64,000 nucleotides of DNA, taken from NCBI GenBank assembly GCA_017434885.1, contig JAFSGE010000026.1:17586-81585 (forward strand), written 5' to 3'. Shown piece after piece: positions 25,645 to 34,451 of this stretch (positions are counted from its first letter, which is position 1; each line of letters starts with the position of its first letter). Both the position numbers and the translations under genes were made by a program. The stretch comes from Lachnospiraceae bacterium. GTDB lineage: Bacteria > Bacillota > Clostridia > Lachnospirales > Lachnospiraceae. The notes below the pieces were generated by a model. That model worked only from the letters and a program-made list of their open reading frames with translations, was not told the origin of the DNA and ran no database searches.

Positions 25645-26688
25645 ATGAATATTCAGGATTATAAGGGCGTATTTGTCTACGCTCAGCAGGTAGACAACGT
25701 AATTAGCGGAATCGCTTTAGAATTAATCGGTAAAGGTAAAGACCTTGCCAAAGATTTAGGCACAGAAGTAACAGCAGTATTAATCGGTAGTGATGTTAAA
25801 GCACTTGCTGATGAACTTGCTGAGTACGGTGCTGATAAGGTTATCGTAGTAGATGACCCCGAATTAAAGGAATACAGAACAGAGCCTTATACACATGCTC
25901 TTGCATCTGTTATCAATGAATTTAAGCCTGAAATCGTTCTCGTAGGTGCTACAGCAATCGGTCGTGACTTAGGCCCCAGAGTATCTGCAAGAATCCACAC
26001 AGGTTTAACAGCAGACTGTACACAGCTTGAAATCGGTGATTTCCCGATTAACCCCATTCCCGGCAAAGAACAGCTTCACAATCAGCTGCTCATGACACGT
26101 CCTGCGTTTGGTGGTAACACAATCGCTACAATTGCTTGTCCCGCGTTCCGTCCTCAGATGGCTACTGTACGTCCCGGCGTTATGCAGAAAGCTCCTAAGG
26201 AAGCAGGCAAGAAGGCAGTTGTTGTAGAATACAATCCCGGATTTACACCTGATAATAAGTATGTAGAAATCTTAGAAGTTGTTAAGGCAGTTTCTGACGT
26301 GGCAGATATCATGGATGCTAAGATTCTTGTATCCGGCGGACGTGGTGTAGGAAGTGCAGAAAACTTCAAGATTCTGGAAGACCTTGCAGAAGTACTCGGC
26401 GGTACAGTAAGCTGCTCCCGTGCAGTAGTAGACGCAGGCTGGAAGTCCAAAGATTTACAGGTTGGACAGACAGGTAAGACAGTTCGTCCTAATGTATACT
26501 TTGCAATCGGTATCTCCGGTGCTATCCAGCACGTTGCAGGTATGGAAGAAGCAGACATCATCATCGCAATCAACAAAGACGAAACAGCTCCTATCTTTGA
26601 AGTAGCTGATTACGGTATTGTTGGTGATTTGAACAAGATTATTCCTGCTTTAACAGAAAGCTTAAAGGCAGAAATGGCTGCAAAATAA
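25645..26688 (+). CDS. etfA: Electron transfer flavoprotein subunit alpha
   Basis: 347 residues. The C-terminal FAD domain shows SGGRGVGSAENF, VGQTGKTVRPNVYFA and GISGAIQHVAGM, the conserved EtfA signature. Partner of EtfB in passing electrons to butyryl-CoA dehydrogenase. Last gene of the butyrate operon; a strong terminator follows. No butyryl-CoA:acetate CoA-transferase or buk/ptb lies in the window, so the final butyrate step is encoded elsewhere. Confidence 0.95.
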   Translation: MNIQDYKGVFVYAQQVDNVISGIALELIGKGKDLAKDLGTEVTAVLIGSDVKALADELAEYGADKVIVVDDPELKEYRTEPYTHALASVINEFKPEIVLVGATAIGRDLGPRVSARIHTGLTADCTQLEIGDFPINPIPGKEQLHNQLLMTRPAFGGNTIATIACPAFRPQMATVRPGVMQKAPKEAGKKAVVVEYNPGFTPDNKYVEILEVVKAVSDVADIMDAKILVSGGRGVGSAENFKILEDLAEVLGGTVSCSRAVVDAGWKSKDLQVGQTGKTVRPNVYFAIGISGAIQHVAGMEEADIIIAINKDETAPIFEVADYGIVGDLNKIIPALTESLKAEMAAK

Positions 26689-26710
26689 GAAGTGGTTTAT
26701 AATATGCAAT

Positions 26711-26750
26711 AAAACAGCCGGTTTGGTGTATTCCAAGCCGGCTGTTTTAA
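26711..26750. terminator. Intrinsic terminator ending the butyrate operon
   Basis: The stem AAAACAGCCGGTTTGG with CCAAGCCGGCTGTTTT (one slipped base) around a small loop, with T and A runs on either side, so it can work for both converging genes. Confidence 0.9.
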
Positions 26751-26773
26751 AAGAAAAGTATTAAGTTTTTGAA

Positions 26774-27355
26774 TTACTTTATGGTAAAAAACAATCCGGC
26801 TTTCTTAAGTGCAGGTCGTAGTGCCATATATGCGGCAACAGATACGATGGTGGAAGTAACTGCATTAATGGATGTAGAGGCTACATTCCATGCCAGGGTA
26901 AGCTCGGCAGCAGGCTTTCCGAGGATAAACAGTTTGTAGAAGTAACCGACTAAAGGGTCAAAGATTACGTTAAACAGTAATCCGCTGATGGCGGCTGCAA
27001 CTACAAAGCCAAAAACTTTTTTTGTATTGGTCTCGTGGGTAATTTTTCCGAGTCTGTGCGCTACAAAGCCTGTAATTAAACCAATGCAAAGTTTTAACAG
27101 AAAAGTTTTTGGTGCATATACAATATAAATAGGGTCGAGTAAATCACCAATAGTCATACCGATGGCGCCGCCAAGGCCACCATAGAAGCCGCCTAAGATA
27201 AGCGCACCTAAAACACAGACGGCATTTCCTAAATGAATGGATGTTGCATCTCCTCCCGCAAGAGGAATTTTGACTTGCAGAAAAGTAAACACTACATATG
27301 ATAATGCAGCCATAAGCCCTGTAAGTGCGATTTTATAAGTAGTTTGATTTTTCAT
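26774..27355 (-). CDS. ECF transporter S component
   Basis: 193-residue membrane protein with about five to six helices and the ECF-type opening ALTGLMAALSYVVFTFLQV, matching the vitamin-binding S components (ECF_ribofla_trS-like family). It would join shared EcfA/EcfT subunits encoded elsewhere to import a vitamin or similar small molecule. The ligand cannot be told; no riboswitch was recognised upstream. ATG 27355 follows TAGGAGG; a start 51 bases upstream is unlikely. A small palindrome TATGTGC/GCACATA lies just upstream (27383-27400). Confidence 0.82.
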   Translation of the reverse strand: MKNQTTYKIALTGLMAALSYVVFTFLQVKIPLAGGDATSIHLGNAVCVLGALILGGFYGGLGGAIGMTIGDLLDPIYIVYAPKTFLLKLCIGLITGFVAHRLGKITHETNTKKVFGFVVAAAISGLLFNVIFDPLVGYFYKLFILGKPAAELTLAWNVASTSINAVTSTIVSVAAYMALRPALKKAGLFFTIK

Positions 27356-27572
27356 TATGTGAATCCTCCTATCAGTTTGCTGGTATGTGCGAGTGCACAT
27401 AAACATAACATATGTACATAGCGTATTTGTTCGAACTGTTAGATATCAGTATATCCTAAAGTGGCATGATAAAAAGTGCCAAAATAGAAATTTATAACCA
27501 TACCAGTTTGAGGCGCGAAGCGATAACAGATGTGGAAAAAAAGAAAAGCGGAAGAAAGGATATTGTCAAGTA

Positions 27573-28310
27573 ATGCAAACAGCAAAAAAAGGAATCAGTA
27601 GCAGTACATTAAAGTTAATAGCGGTGTTTTCCATGTTGATAGACCATACAGCAGCAGTTTTAGTATGGAATCCGTTAAATCCGGGTGCACAGACGATTGT
27701 ACAGGATATGGTTTCCGGGTGGAACATGCAGTGGCTATGCTATTTATTTATGAGATATCCTATCGGAAGGCTGGCGTTTCCGATTTATTGTTTTTTACTG
27801 GTAGAAGGATTTTTGCGTACGCGGGACATAAAGAAGTATGCTGTTCGTATGCTGCTTTTTGCATTTATTTCTGAAGTGCCTTTTGATTTGGCTTTTTATG
27901 GAAAAGTCTGTGAAGTCGGCAGTCAGAATGTTTTCTTTACCTTATTTTTAGCGATTATTGCACTTTCAGGAGTGAAATGGGCAGAGCAGAAATTGAATGG
28001 AAAATGGCAGTCGCTGATAGGAAAATTAGTAAGTGTGGCAATTGTTTGTGCTTTAGCAGAGCTGATTTGCTGTGATTACGGAGCTAAGGGAATTCTTGCA
28101 GTTTTTATACTCTATTTATTCAGATATGACAGAGCAACGCAGATATTAGCGGGATGCGTGACGTTTTCATGGGAAATTACGGCGCCCCTTGCTTTTATTC
28201 CTATTTCTCGTTATAACGGCGAGAGAGGGCTTCGGATGAAGTATTTCTTTTATGCCTTTTATCCGGTGCATTTGCTAATCCTGTATGGTATTCTCATGGG
28301 ATTACAGTAA
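27573..28310 (+). CDS. TraX family membrane protein
   Basis: 245 residues with about seven to eight membrane helices. STLKLIAVFSMLIDHTAAVL and GRLAFPIYCFLLVEGFLRTRD match the TraX family, whose founding member acetylates F pilin. Chromosomal Firmicute members are of unknown role, perhaps surface acylation. Not in an evident operon. A second family member lies at 54056, sharing the RLxxPxxxF and ISRYNGERG-type motifs. Confidence 0.82.
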   Translation: MQTAKKGISSSTLKLIAVFSMLIDHTAAVLVWNPLNPGAQTIVQDMVSGWNMQWLCYLFMRYPIGRLAFPIYCFLLVEGFLRTRDIKKYAVRMLLFAFISEVPFDLAFYGKVCEVGSQNVFFTLFLAIIALSGVKWAEQKLNGKWQSLIGKLVSVAIVCALAELICCDYGAKGILAVFILYLFRYDRATQILAGCVTFSWEITAPLAFIPISRYNGERGLRMKYFFYAFYPVHLLILYGILMGLQ

Positions 28311-28361
28311 AAAAAGAAATATTAATATTTTATAAAATATAATTAAGAGTTTGAAATAGCA

Positions 28362-28391
28362 TTGACGAATGACAGGTATAAAGAATATAAT
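28362..28391 (+). promoter_or_regulatory. Promoter of the marR-ABC operon
   Basis: TTGACG at 28362-28367 and TATAAT at 28386-28391 are 18 bp apart. The three operator copies begin ten bases downstream, covering the transcription start. Confidence 0.65.
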
Positions 28392-28400
28392 GATAAAAGG

Positions 28401-28442
28401 TTAACATGTTAAAGATTAACAAGTTAAATATTAACTGGTTAA
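28401..28442. promoter_or_regulatory. Three tandem TTAACNNGTTAA operators
   Basis: Copies at 28401-28412 (TTAACATGTTAA), 28416-28427 (TTAACAAGTTAA) and 28431-28442 (TTAACTGGTTAA). All are palindromic and start exactly 15 bp apart. They lie between the promoter and the MarR-type gene, so autoregulation of the regulator and exporter genes is the natural reading. Confidence 0.75.
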
Positions 28443-28465
28443 TTAAAATAGAGGGAGGGGAAAAC

Positions 28466-28945
28466 ATGGACTGGGAAAAACAGCGTCTGATGATGGACTG
28501 GTTTCGCAGAGCAGATCGTAATGTGAAGCGTTGTATTGAAAAAAAGGTGGAACATACAGGTGTTTACAGAAGTCAACACAGATTGCTTATGATGCTTGGC
28601 AGGAATCCAAATCGTTCACAGAGTGAGATTGCGGAAAAAATGGATATTTCACCGGCAGCAGTAGCGGTATCATTGAAAAAACTTGAAAAATCAGGGTATA
28701 TCAGCAGACAGTGCGATGAAAATGACAACCGTGTCAACTCCATAGAGATTATGGAGAAGGGGAAAATGACTATATCAGTCAGCGAGAAATATTTCCGTGA
28801 AATTAATGAAGCGCTTCTGGAAGGCTTTTCAGAAGAAGAGCTTTTTCAGTTTGAAAGTTTTATGAGGCGGATAGTGCAAAACGGTGAATGTTATTATCAG
28901 ACATTATTAAAACAGGAAAAAGAGAAAGGTGAGGAGAGAGAATGA
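28466..28945 (+). CDS. MarR-family transcriptional regulator
   Basis: 159 residues with a winged helix: NPNRSQSEIAEKMDISPAAVAVSLKKLEKSGYI (recognition helix region) and the wing QCDENDNRVNSIEIMEKG. ATG 28466 follows GGGAGGGG; an in-frame ATG at 28406 falls inside the operators and is rejected. Overlaps the first ABC gene (ATGA). MarR proteins beside exporters usually repress them until a toxic ligand binds. Confidence 0.88.
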   Translation: MDWEKQRLMMDWFRRADRNVKRCIEKKVEHTGVYRSQHRLLMMLGRNPNRSQSEIAEKMDISPAAVAVSLKKLEKSGYISRQCDENDNRVNSIEIMEKGKMTISVSEKYFREINEALLEGFSEEELFQFESFMRRIVQNGECYYQTLLKQEKEKGEERE

Positions 28946-30675
28946 AAAAATATTGGAAGTATATTAAACCGTATTTAACATCCTTTATTTTTGCTCCGAT
29001 TTTGATGATTGTGGAAGTAATCGGTGAGGTGATTTTACCAAAGCTGATGGCAAATATTATCAATATCGGTGCGGCTAATCATGATGTTCCCTATATTATC
29101 GGTATGGGAATCTGTATGGTGGTAGTAGCAATTTTAATGATGACAGGAGGAACAGGTGCGGCCTTTTTTGCAGCAAGGGCGTCTATCGGATTTGCATCTG
29201 ACCTTCGAAGTGATGTGTTTGCCAAAGTACAGAAATTTTCTTTTGCAAATCTGGATAAATTCAGCACAGGTTCTCTGGTTACCAGATTAACCAATGATAT
29301 TACCCAGGTACAGAATCTGATTAATATGTCTCTCCGCATGATGCTTCGTGCACCGGGGATGTTAATCGGAGCTCTGATTATGGCATTTGTGATGAATGCC
29401 CAGCTTGCGTTGGTGGTACTTGTGGTGATTCCCATATTGGTATTTTTGATAGCTATGGTTATAAAAACAGCATTTCCGCGTTTTGGCACTATGCAGAAGA
29501 AGCTGGATAAATTAAATTCCACCGTGCAAGAAACTTTGACGAATGTACGTGTGATTAAATCCTTTGTAAGAGGAGATTATGAGCAGGCAAAGTTTGCCGA
29601 GGCAAATGAAGATTTGAAAGAATCCAGTCTGTCAGCATTTAAGGTAGTGATTCTAAACATGCCGATTATGTCTTTTATGATGAATGCCACAACCCTTGGG
29701 GTGGTATGGTTTGGCGGCAGACAGATTCTGGCAGGAAATATGCCGGTAGGTGACTTGACGGCATTTACTACTTATATAGTGCAGATTCTGATGTCACTGA
29801 TGATGCTTGCCATGATTTTATTGCAGAGTTCCAGAGCACTTGCTTCTTTAAGCCGTATCAGAGAGGTGCTGGATACCGAGATTGATTTGACGGACGAAGG
29901 ATGCGCACTTCCCGAAAAAAAGGTGGAGAAGGGAAGTGTAACATTTAAAAATGTCAGTTTCCGTTATTATAAGGATAATAAAGAGCCGGTGCTTGACCAT
30001 ATCAGTTTTTCCGTTGATGCAGGGCAGACTTTGGGAATTATCGGCTCTACCGGTTGCGGTAAGACCACACTGGTGCAGATGATTCCGAGACTGTATGATG
30101 CAGATGAAGGAGAAGTGCTGGTTGACGGTATCAATGTAAAAGATTATTCCCTGGAAAATCTCCGTGAAGGTGTGGGAATGGTGTTACAAAAAAATATACT
30201 GTTTTCAGGTTCCATTATGGAAAATCTCATGTGGGGTGACCATTATGCTTCTGTGGAAAAAATACAGGCAGCAGCGCAGGCGGCTCAGGCAGCTCCTTTT
30301 ATCGAAGGATTTACGGAAGGATACGAAACGGAACTTGGCCAGGGTGGTGTCAATGTTTCCGGCGGACAGAAGCAGAGACTTTGTATTGCAAGGACACTTT
30401 TGAAAAAGCCGAAAATTCTGATTTTGGATGACTCAACCAGTGCGGTGGATACGGCAACAGAGGCAAAAATCAGGGAAAGCTTTACAGGTACTTTAAAGGA
30501 TACTACCAAGATTATTATTGCGCAGAGAATTTCTTCCGTTATGGAGGCAGACCGGATTATGGTACTGGATGAAGGTCAGATTGTGGGATTCGGTAAACAT
30601 GAAGAACTTCTTGCTACTTGCGAGGCTTATCAGGAAATCTATTATTCACAAATGGATAAGGAGGTAAGCGCGTAA
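28942..30675 (+). CDS. ABC exporter half-transporter, degenerate ATP site
   Basis: 577 residues: six-helix membrane domain (about 1-310), then an ATPase domain with Walker A GSTGCGKTT, signature VSGGQ, and Walker B ILILDDSTSAVD. The catalytic Glu is replaced by Asp, and the switch His by Gln (IIAQRISS). These two substitutions mark the degenerate-site subunit of heterodimeric exporters such as TM287/288 or LmrCD. It overlaps both neighbours, so it is translated with the partner at 30675. Substrate unknown, likely drugs or peptides. Confidence 0.9.
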   Translation: MKKYWKYIKPYLTSFIFAPILMIVEVIGEVILPKLMANIINIGAANHDVPYIIGMGICMVVVAILMMTGGTGAAFFAARASIGFASDLRSDVFAKVQKFSFANLDKFSTGSLVTRLTNDITQVQNLINMSLRMMLRAPGMLIGALIMAFVMNAQLALVVLVVIPILVFLIAMVIKTAFPRFGTMQKKLDKLNSTVQETLTNVRVIKSFVRGDYEQAKFAEANEDLKESSLSAFKVVILNMPIMSFMMNATTLGVVWFGGRQILAGNMPVGDLTAFTTYIVQILMSLMMLAMILLQSSRALASLSRIREVLDTEIDLTDEGCALPEKKVEKGSVTFKNVSFRYYKDNKEPVLDHISFSVDAGQTLGIIGSTGCGKTTLVQMIPRLYDADEGEVLVDGINVKDYSLENLREGVGMVLQKNILFSGSIMENLMWGDHYASVEKIQAAAQAAQAAPFIEGFTEGYETELGQGGVNVSGGQKQRLCIARTLLKKPKILILDDSTSAVDTATEAKIRESFTGTLKDTTKIIIAQRISSVMEADRIMVLDEGQIVGFGKHEELLATCEAYQEIYYSQMDKEVSA

Positions 30676-32708
30676 TGAGACCGGAAAGACTTGAGTATTT
30701 GCAGAAGAAATATGAAAAGAAGTTAAATCCGCAGAGGATGAGTGCGGAAGAATTGCAAAAGGGCGTTCAAAAACCCGGCGGTGGTATGGTGAAAGGTCCG
30801 GGTGGTGGCGGAAGAGGCGGAAGAAATGCCATGCCTGTAGTAAAGCCCAAGAATGTGAAACAGACTGTGGGAAGATTATTTTCCTATATTTCCCATGAAA
30901 AATTGAAACTGGGAATTGTGTTTGTGTGTGTCATCGGTGGTACGGCTGCAAACCTTGCAGCATCTTATATGCTGCGTCCGATTATTAACGGGCTTACATC
31001 ATCAGACGGAAGTGTGGGCAAGCTGTTTCAGGGAATTATGATGATGCTGTTGATTTATGTAACGGCGATACTTGCACAATATCTGCAGCAAAGAATTATG
31101 ATTACAATTTCCCAGAATGCAATCAGGACTATCAGAAATGAACTATTGGAAAAAATGCAGAAGCTGCCGTTACGTTTTTATGATACGAACAATCACGGTG
31201 ATTTGATGAGCCGTTTTACAAATGATGTGGATGTAATCGGCGAAATGTTGAACAATACAGTGGTTCAGTTAATTTCCGGCAGTATCACACTGGTAGGTAC
31301 ATTTTGTCTGATGTTGTATACCAATGTATGGCTGACGCTGATTACGGTTTTTATGATTCCGGTGATGATGAAGGCATTACAGATTATTACCTCCAGAAGC
31401 CGTAAATATTATCAGGCACAGCAGGCTGCAATCGGTACTTTAAATGGTTTTATTGAAGAAACCATGACGGGGCAAAAGGTAGTAAAGGTGTTCTGCCATG
31501 AGGATGAGTCGGCAGAGGAATTTGAATACTTAAATAATGATTTGCGAAAGAAGCAGATTAAGGCGCAGTTTTTCGGTGGAATCATGGGGCCGGTAATGGG
31601 AAATTTAAGTCAGGTTAGTTATTCCCTGACAGCGTGTATCGGAGGCATTCTGTGTGTACTTCGTGGTTTTGATATTGGCGGACTTACGGTATTTGTAAAT
31701 TATTCCAAACAGTTTTCCCGTCCGATTAATGAAATTTCCATGCAGGTAAACACCATTTTTTCTGCGATGGCAGGTGCGGAGAGAGTATTTGCGGTAATGG
31801 ATGCTGAGCCTGAAATGCCGGATGCAGAGAACGCCATCCGCATAGAAGAAAATGTTTTTGGAAAAACCTGTTATGTGATTCCCAAGAAAAATGCATTTGT
31901 CACAGGAGACGGAAAGCCTGCAGATTTCCTGATAGGACTTGCGGGGGAAGATGAAAACTATTATTATAAAGAAGTGCAGGGAGGCGTAAGACTTACGGAT
32001 GTAACCTTCGGATATGTTCCTGAGAAGACCGTGCTGAAAAATATTTCCCTGTATGCCAATCCGGGACAGAAGATTGCGTTTGTTGGTTCGACCGGTGCGG
32101 GAAAAACCACCATTACCAATCTCATCAACCGTTTTTATGATATCAATTCGGGAAGTATTACCATAGATGATATCCCAATTATGGAAATTGAGAGAGATTC
32201 CCTCAGACGGAATATAGCCATGGTACTTCAGGATACGCACCTGTTTACCGGAACGGTAAGAGAAAATATCCGTTACGGAAGATTGGACGCAACGGATGAA
32301 GAGGTGGAGCAGGCAGCAAAGACGGCCAGTGCCCATTCCTTTATTATCCGATTAGAGCACGGCTATGATACCATGCTTGAAGGGGACGGTGCTAATTTAA
32401 GTCAGGGGCAGCGTCAGCTGATTAATATTGCAAGAGCGGCTATTTCCAAGGCGCCGATTCTGATTCTTGACGAGGCCACCAGTTCAGTTGATACCAGAAC
32501 AGAGAAACACATTGAAAAAGGTATGGACAGTATTATGGCACAGAGGACCACTTTAGTAATTGCTCACAGACTTTCCACTGTCCGCAATGCCAATGCCATT
32601 ATGGTTTTGGAAAACGGCAAAATTATTGAGCGTGGAGACCATGACGATTTGATAGCACAGGGCGGTAAATATTATGAGTTATATACAGGAATGAGTGAAC
32701 TTGATTAA
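30675..32708 (+). CDS. ABC exporter half-transporter, canonical ATP site
   Basis: 677 residues. A basic N-terminal extension holds a Gly-rich stretch (GPGGGGRGGRN, about 38-48). Six membrane helices follow, then an ATPase domain with Walker A GSTGAGKTT, Walker B ILILDEATSSVD with the catalytic Glu, and switch His in LVIAHRLSTV. The signature is the variant LSQGQ. An insert of about 55 residues precedes the ATPase domain. Together with the preceding subunit it fits a TM287/288-type heterodimer. The start overlaps the previous stop (TAATG). Confidence 0.9.
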   Translation: MRPERLEYLQKKYEKKLNPQRMSAEELQKGVQKPGGGMVKGPGGGGRGGRNAMPVVKPKNVKQTVGRLFSYISHEKLKLGIVFVCVIGGTAANLAASYMLRPIINGLTSSDGSVGKLFQGIMMMLLIYVTAILAQYLQQRIMITISQNAIRTIRNELLEKMQKLPLRFYDTNNHGDLMSRFTNDVDVIGEMLNNTVVQLISGSITLVGTFCLMLYTNVWLTLITVFMIPVMMKALQIITSRSRKYYQAQQAAIGTLNGFIEETMTGQKVVKVFCHEDESAEEFEYLNNDLRKKQIKAQFFGGIMGPVMGNLSQVSYSLTACIGGILCVLRGFDIGGLTVFVNYSKQFSRPINEISMQVNTIFSAMAGAERVFAVMDAEPEMPDAENAIRIEENVFGKTCYVIPKKNAFVTGDGKPADFLIGLAGEDENYYYKEVQGGVRLTDVTFGYVPEKTVLKNISLYANPGQKIAFVGSTGAGKTTITNLINRFYDINSGSITIDDIPIMEIERDSLRRNIAMVLQDTHLFTGTVRENIRYGRLDATDEEVEQAAKTASAHSFIIRLEHGYDTMLEGDGANLSQGQRQLINIARAAISKAPILILDEATSSVDTRTEKHIEKGMDSIMAQRTTLVIAHRLSTVRNANAIMVLENGKIIERGDHDDLIAQGGKYYELYTGMSELD

Positions 32709-32735
32709 GAATTGTTTTGGTGAAGGGAGAAAAAA

Positions 32736-33257
32736 GTGAAAAAGGTATTGATTGTTGTGGATATGCAGAATGATTTTATTGATGGGGCTTTGGGGACAAA
32801 GGAAGCACAGGCGATTGTACCGGCAGTAATTGCCAAAATCCGTGAGTATAAAGGTGAAACAGTATTTGCTACCAGAGATACCCATTATGAAAATTATCTG
32901 GAGACAGCAGAAGGAGAACATCTTCCGGTAGAGCATTGTATTAAGCACACGGAAGGTTGGAAAATTCAAAACGAGGTAGAAAAAGCATTGAATGAAGTGG
33001 GAGCAGAAGTTATCGATAAACCTACCTTTGGTTCTACCGTTCTGGCAAAGAAGGTGTTTGAACTTGCAAAAACCAATTATCTGGAAATAGAAATGATAGG
33101 ACTTTGCACGGATATTTGCGTAGTATCAAATGCATTGCTTTTAAAGGCAAATTTACCGGAGGCAGTGATTAAAGTGGATCCCAAATGCTGTGCAGGTGTT
33201 ACGCCGGAAAGTCATGAAGCGGCGCTTCTTACCATGAAGATGTGTCAGATTGATTAG
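32736..33257 (+). CDS. Isochorismatase-like cysteine hydrolase (nicotinamidase-related)
   Basis: 173 residues. Catalytic triad of the family is visible: Asp in VVDMQNDF, Lys in IDKPTFGST, and Cys in EMIGLCTDICVVSNALL. The ATRDTH motif supports nicotinamidase-type metal binding, so NAD salvage is plausible. GTG start after AAGGGAG. It begins 27 bases after the exporter and may be read with it. Confidence 0.83.
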   Translation: MKKVLIVVDMQNDFIDGALGTKEAQAIVPAVIAKIREYKGETVFATRDTHYENYLETAEGEHLPVEHCIKHTEGWKIQNEVEKALNEVGAEVIDKPTFGSTVLAKKVFELAKTNYLEIEMIGLCTDICVVSNALLLKANLPEAVIKVDPKCCAGVTPESHEAALLTMKMCQID

Positions 33258-33406
33258 TACTTTTGTAACGATATGTAGTGAATATTAACAAATTCAAAAT
33301 GTTCTTTTGGTTAAAAATTGTGTTATTCGGCATTTACTTTTATAAAAATACACGATACAATGGCAATGTTGAATTTTTATGAATTTAGAGGGAGAAGAAA
33401 ATCATT

Positions 33407-34108
33407 ATGAAAAGAACAAAAAGAACATTAGTAGCAATCGTAGCAATGATGGCAATCGTATGCATGAGCCTTGTAGGCTGTGGTCCTAAGGCAGCACCTG
33501 CTGACCAGTCAATCAGCGCATTATTTGAACTTTATGCAAAGAACAATACAGCACCTATGCAGGAATTACTTGGCTTTGAATCTGAAGAAGCAGTATATAA
33601 TGCTTTTTATGAAGATGATGTAGAATTAGATTTTGTGGCAGAAATGAAGAATATGATTGAAAGCGCAGGTATAGAGTTGGCAGAAGAAGATGTACAGGCA
33701 TTTACAGATTCTTTACTTGGCATGGTTGACAGGATATCTGCTACAGCAGAAATTACTGCAGAAGAAGGTGATGTTACTACTGTAACATTAAAGGTAAACG
33801 GATATACAACAGAAGATATGATGAATGTTATTGTAGATGCATTAACCTCTATGCAGGAAAGTATTACAGAGGAAGATGCTATTGCAATTGCAGAAGGAAA
33901 TGAAGAACTCGTCAAGCAGTACATGAAGCAGTATTTTCAGGATATTGTTTCCGGATTTAATGCAATGCAGCCTGTAACTGAACCTGTTGAAGTTGTAGTG
34001 GAATGTAAACAGCAGCTTGTAGATGTAAACGGAAAAGAACAGGCTGAATGGATGCCTACTGATTTGGAACAGTTTAGTGCTGATGTAAACGCAGCAGCTT
34101 TCCAATAA
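33407..34108 (+). CDS. Lipoprotein, DUF5105-like
   Basis: 233 residues. Signal peptide with lipobox LVGC (Cys about residue 25), so the mature protein is lipid-anchored outside the membrane. The rest is acidic and helical, with a domain resembling DUF5105/DUF4878 lipoproteins of Clostridia. Function unknown. A strong GAGGGAG ribosome site; terminated immediately downstream. Confidence 0.75.
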   Translation: MKRTKRTLVAIVAMMAIVCMSLVGCGPKAAPADQSISALFELYAKNNTAPMQELLGFESEEAVYNAFYEDDVELDFVAEMKNMIESAGIELAEEDVQAFTDSLLGMVDRISATAEITAEEGDVTTVTLKVNGYTTEDMMNVIVDALTSMQESITEEDAIAIAEGNEELVKQYMKQYFQDIVSGFNAMQPVTEPVEVVVECKQQLVDVNGKEQAEWMPTDLEQFSADVNAAAFQ

Positions 34109-34140
34109 TAATTCGTAGGACTATTTCATATATGTAACGA

Positions 34141-34169
34141 AAGAACCCTTTTCGAAGGGTTCTTTTTTG
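34141..34169. terminator. Intrinsic terminator after the lipoprotein gene
   Basis: The stem AAGAACCCTT with AAGGGTTCTT around a TTCG tetraloop, followed by TTTT. Confidence 0.9.
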
Positions 34170-34202
34170 TAGAAGAATTTGCCTGTTTGGCTGTCAACAT
34201 GC

Positions 34203-34338
34203 AAAAGAAGTTTGCAAGCAAGCCTTGTGCACAATGGAGCTGAGACTTGAAAATCGTGGAGGTCTTTGCCGAACACGATTTTTGTATTGGAAGGCTCAGC
34301 GGAATGTTTTGTGCAATGGATTGCGCGCAACTTCTTTT
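34203..34338. repeat. Palindromic element B, 136 bp
   Basis: An imperfect inverted repeat running from AAAAGAAG to CTTCTTTT. Inner arms pair GAGCTGAG with CTCAGC, TTGTGCA with TGCAA, and the apical stem AAATCGTG with CACGATTT. The apical loop is GAGGTCTTTGCCGAA, close to the loop of element A (GAGGTGTTTTCGA) although the stems differ. It fills most of the 343-base gap between the lipoprotein and the HerA-like gene; I see nothing else coding in that gap. Confidence 0.65.
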
Positions 34339-34451
34339 ATATATAGACAGTTATACAGTCCAAACAGCCGGAACACAAAATCTTGCGAAATCGGTCTTGT
34401 CATGATACAGTATTAATAGTGAAAATGTGTGAATTTCAGGAGGATTTGAAG

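Noticed and set aside
31605-32336. 243-codon minus-strand frame inside the second ABC exporter gene
   Set aside because: Shadow of a strongly conserved ATPase gene; no recognisable domain and no ribosome site.
34225-34416. Short plus-strand open frame across palindromic element B
   Set aside because: Lies across an inverted repeat, has no ribosome site and encodes no recognisable protein.
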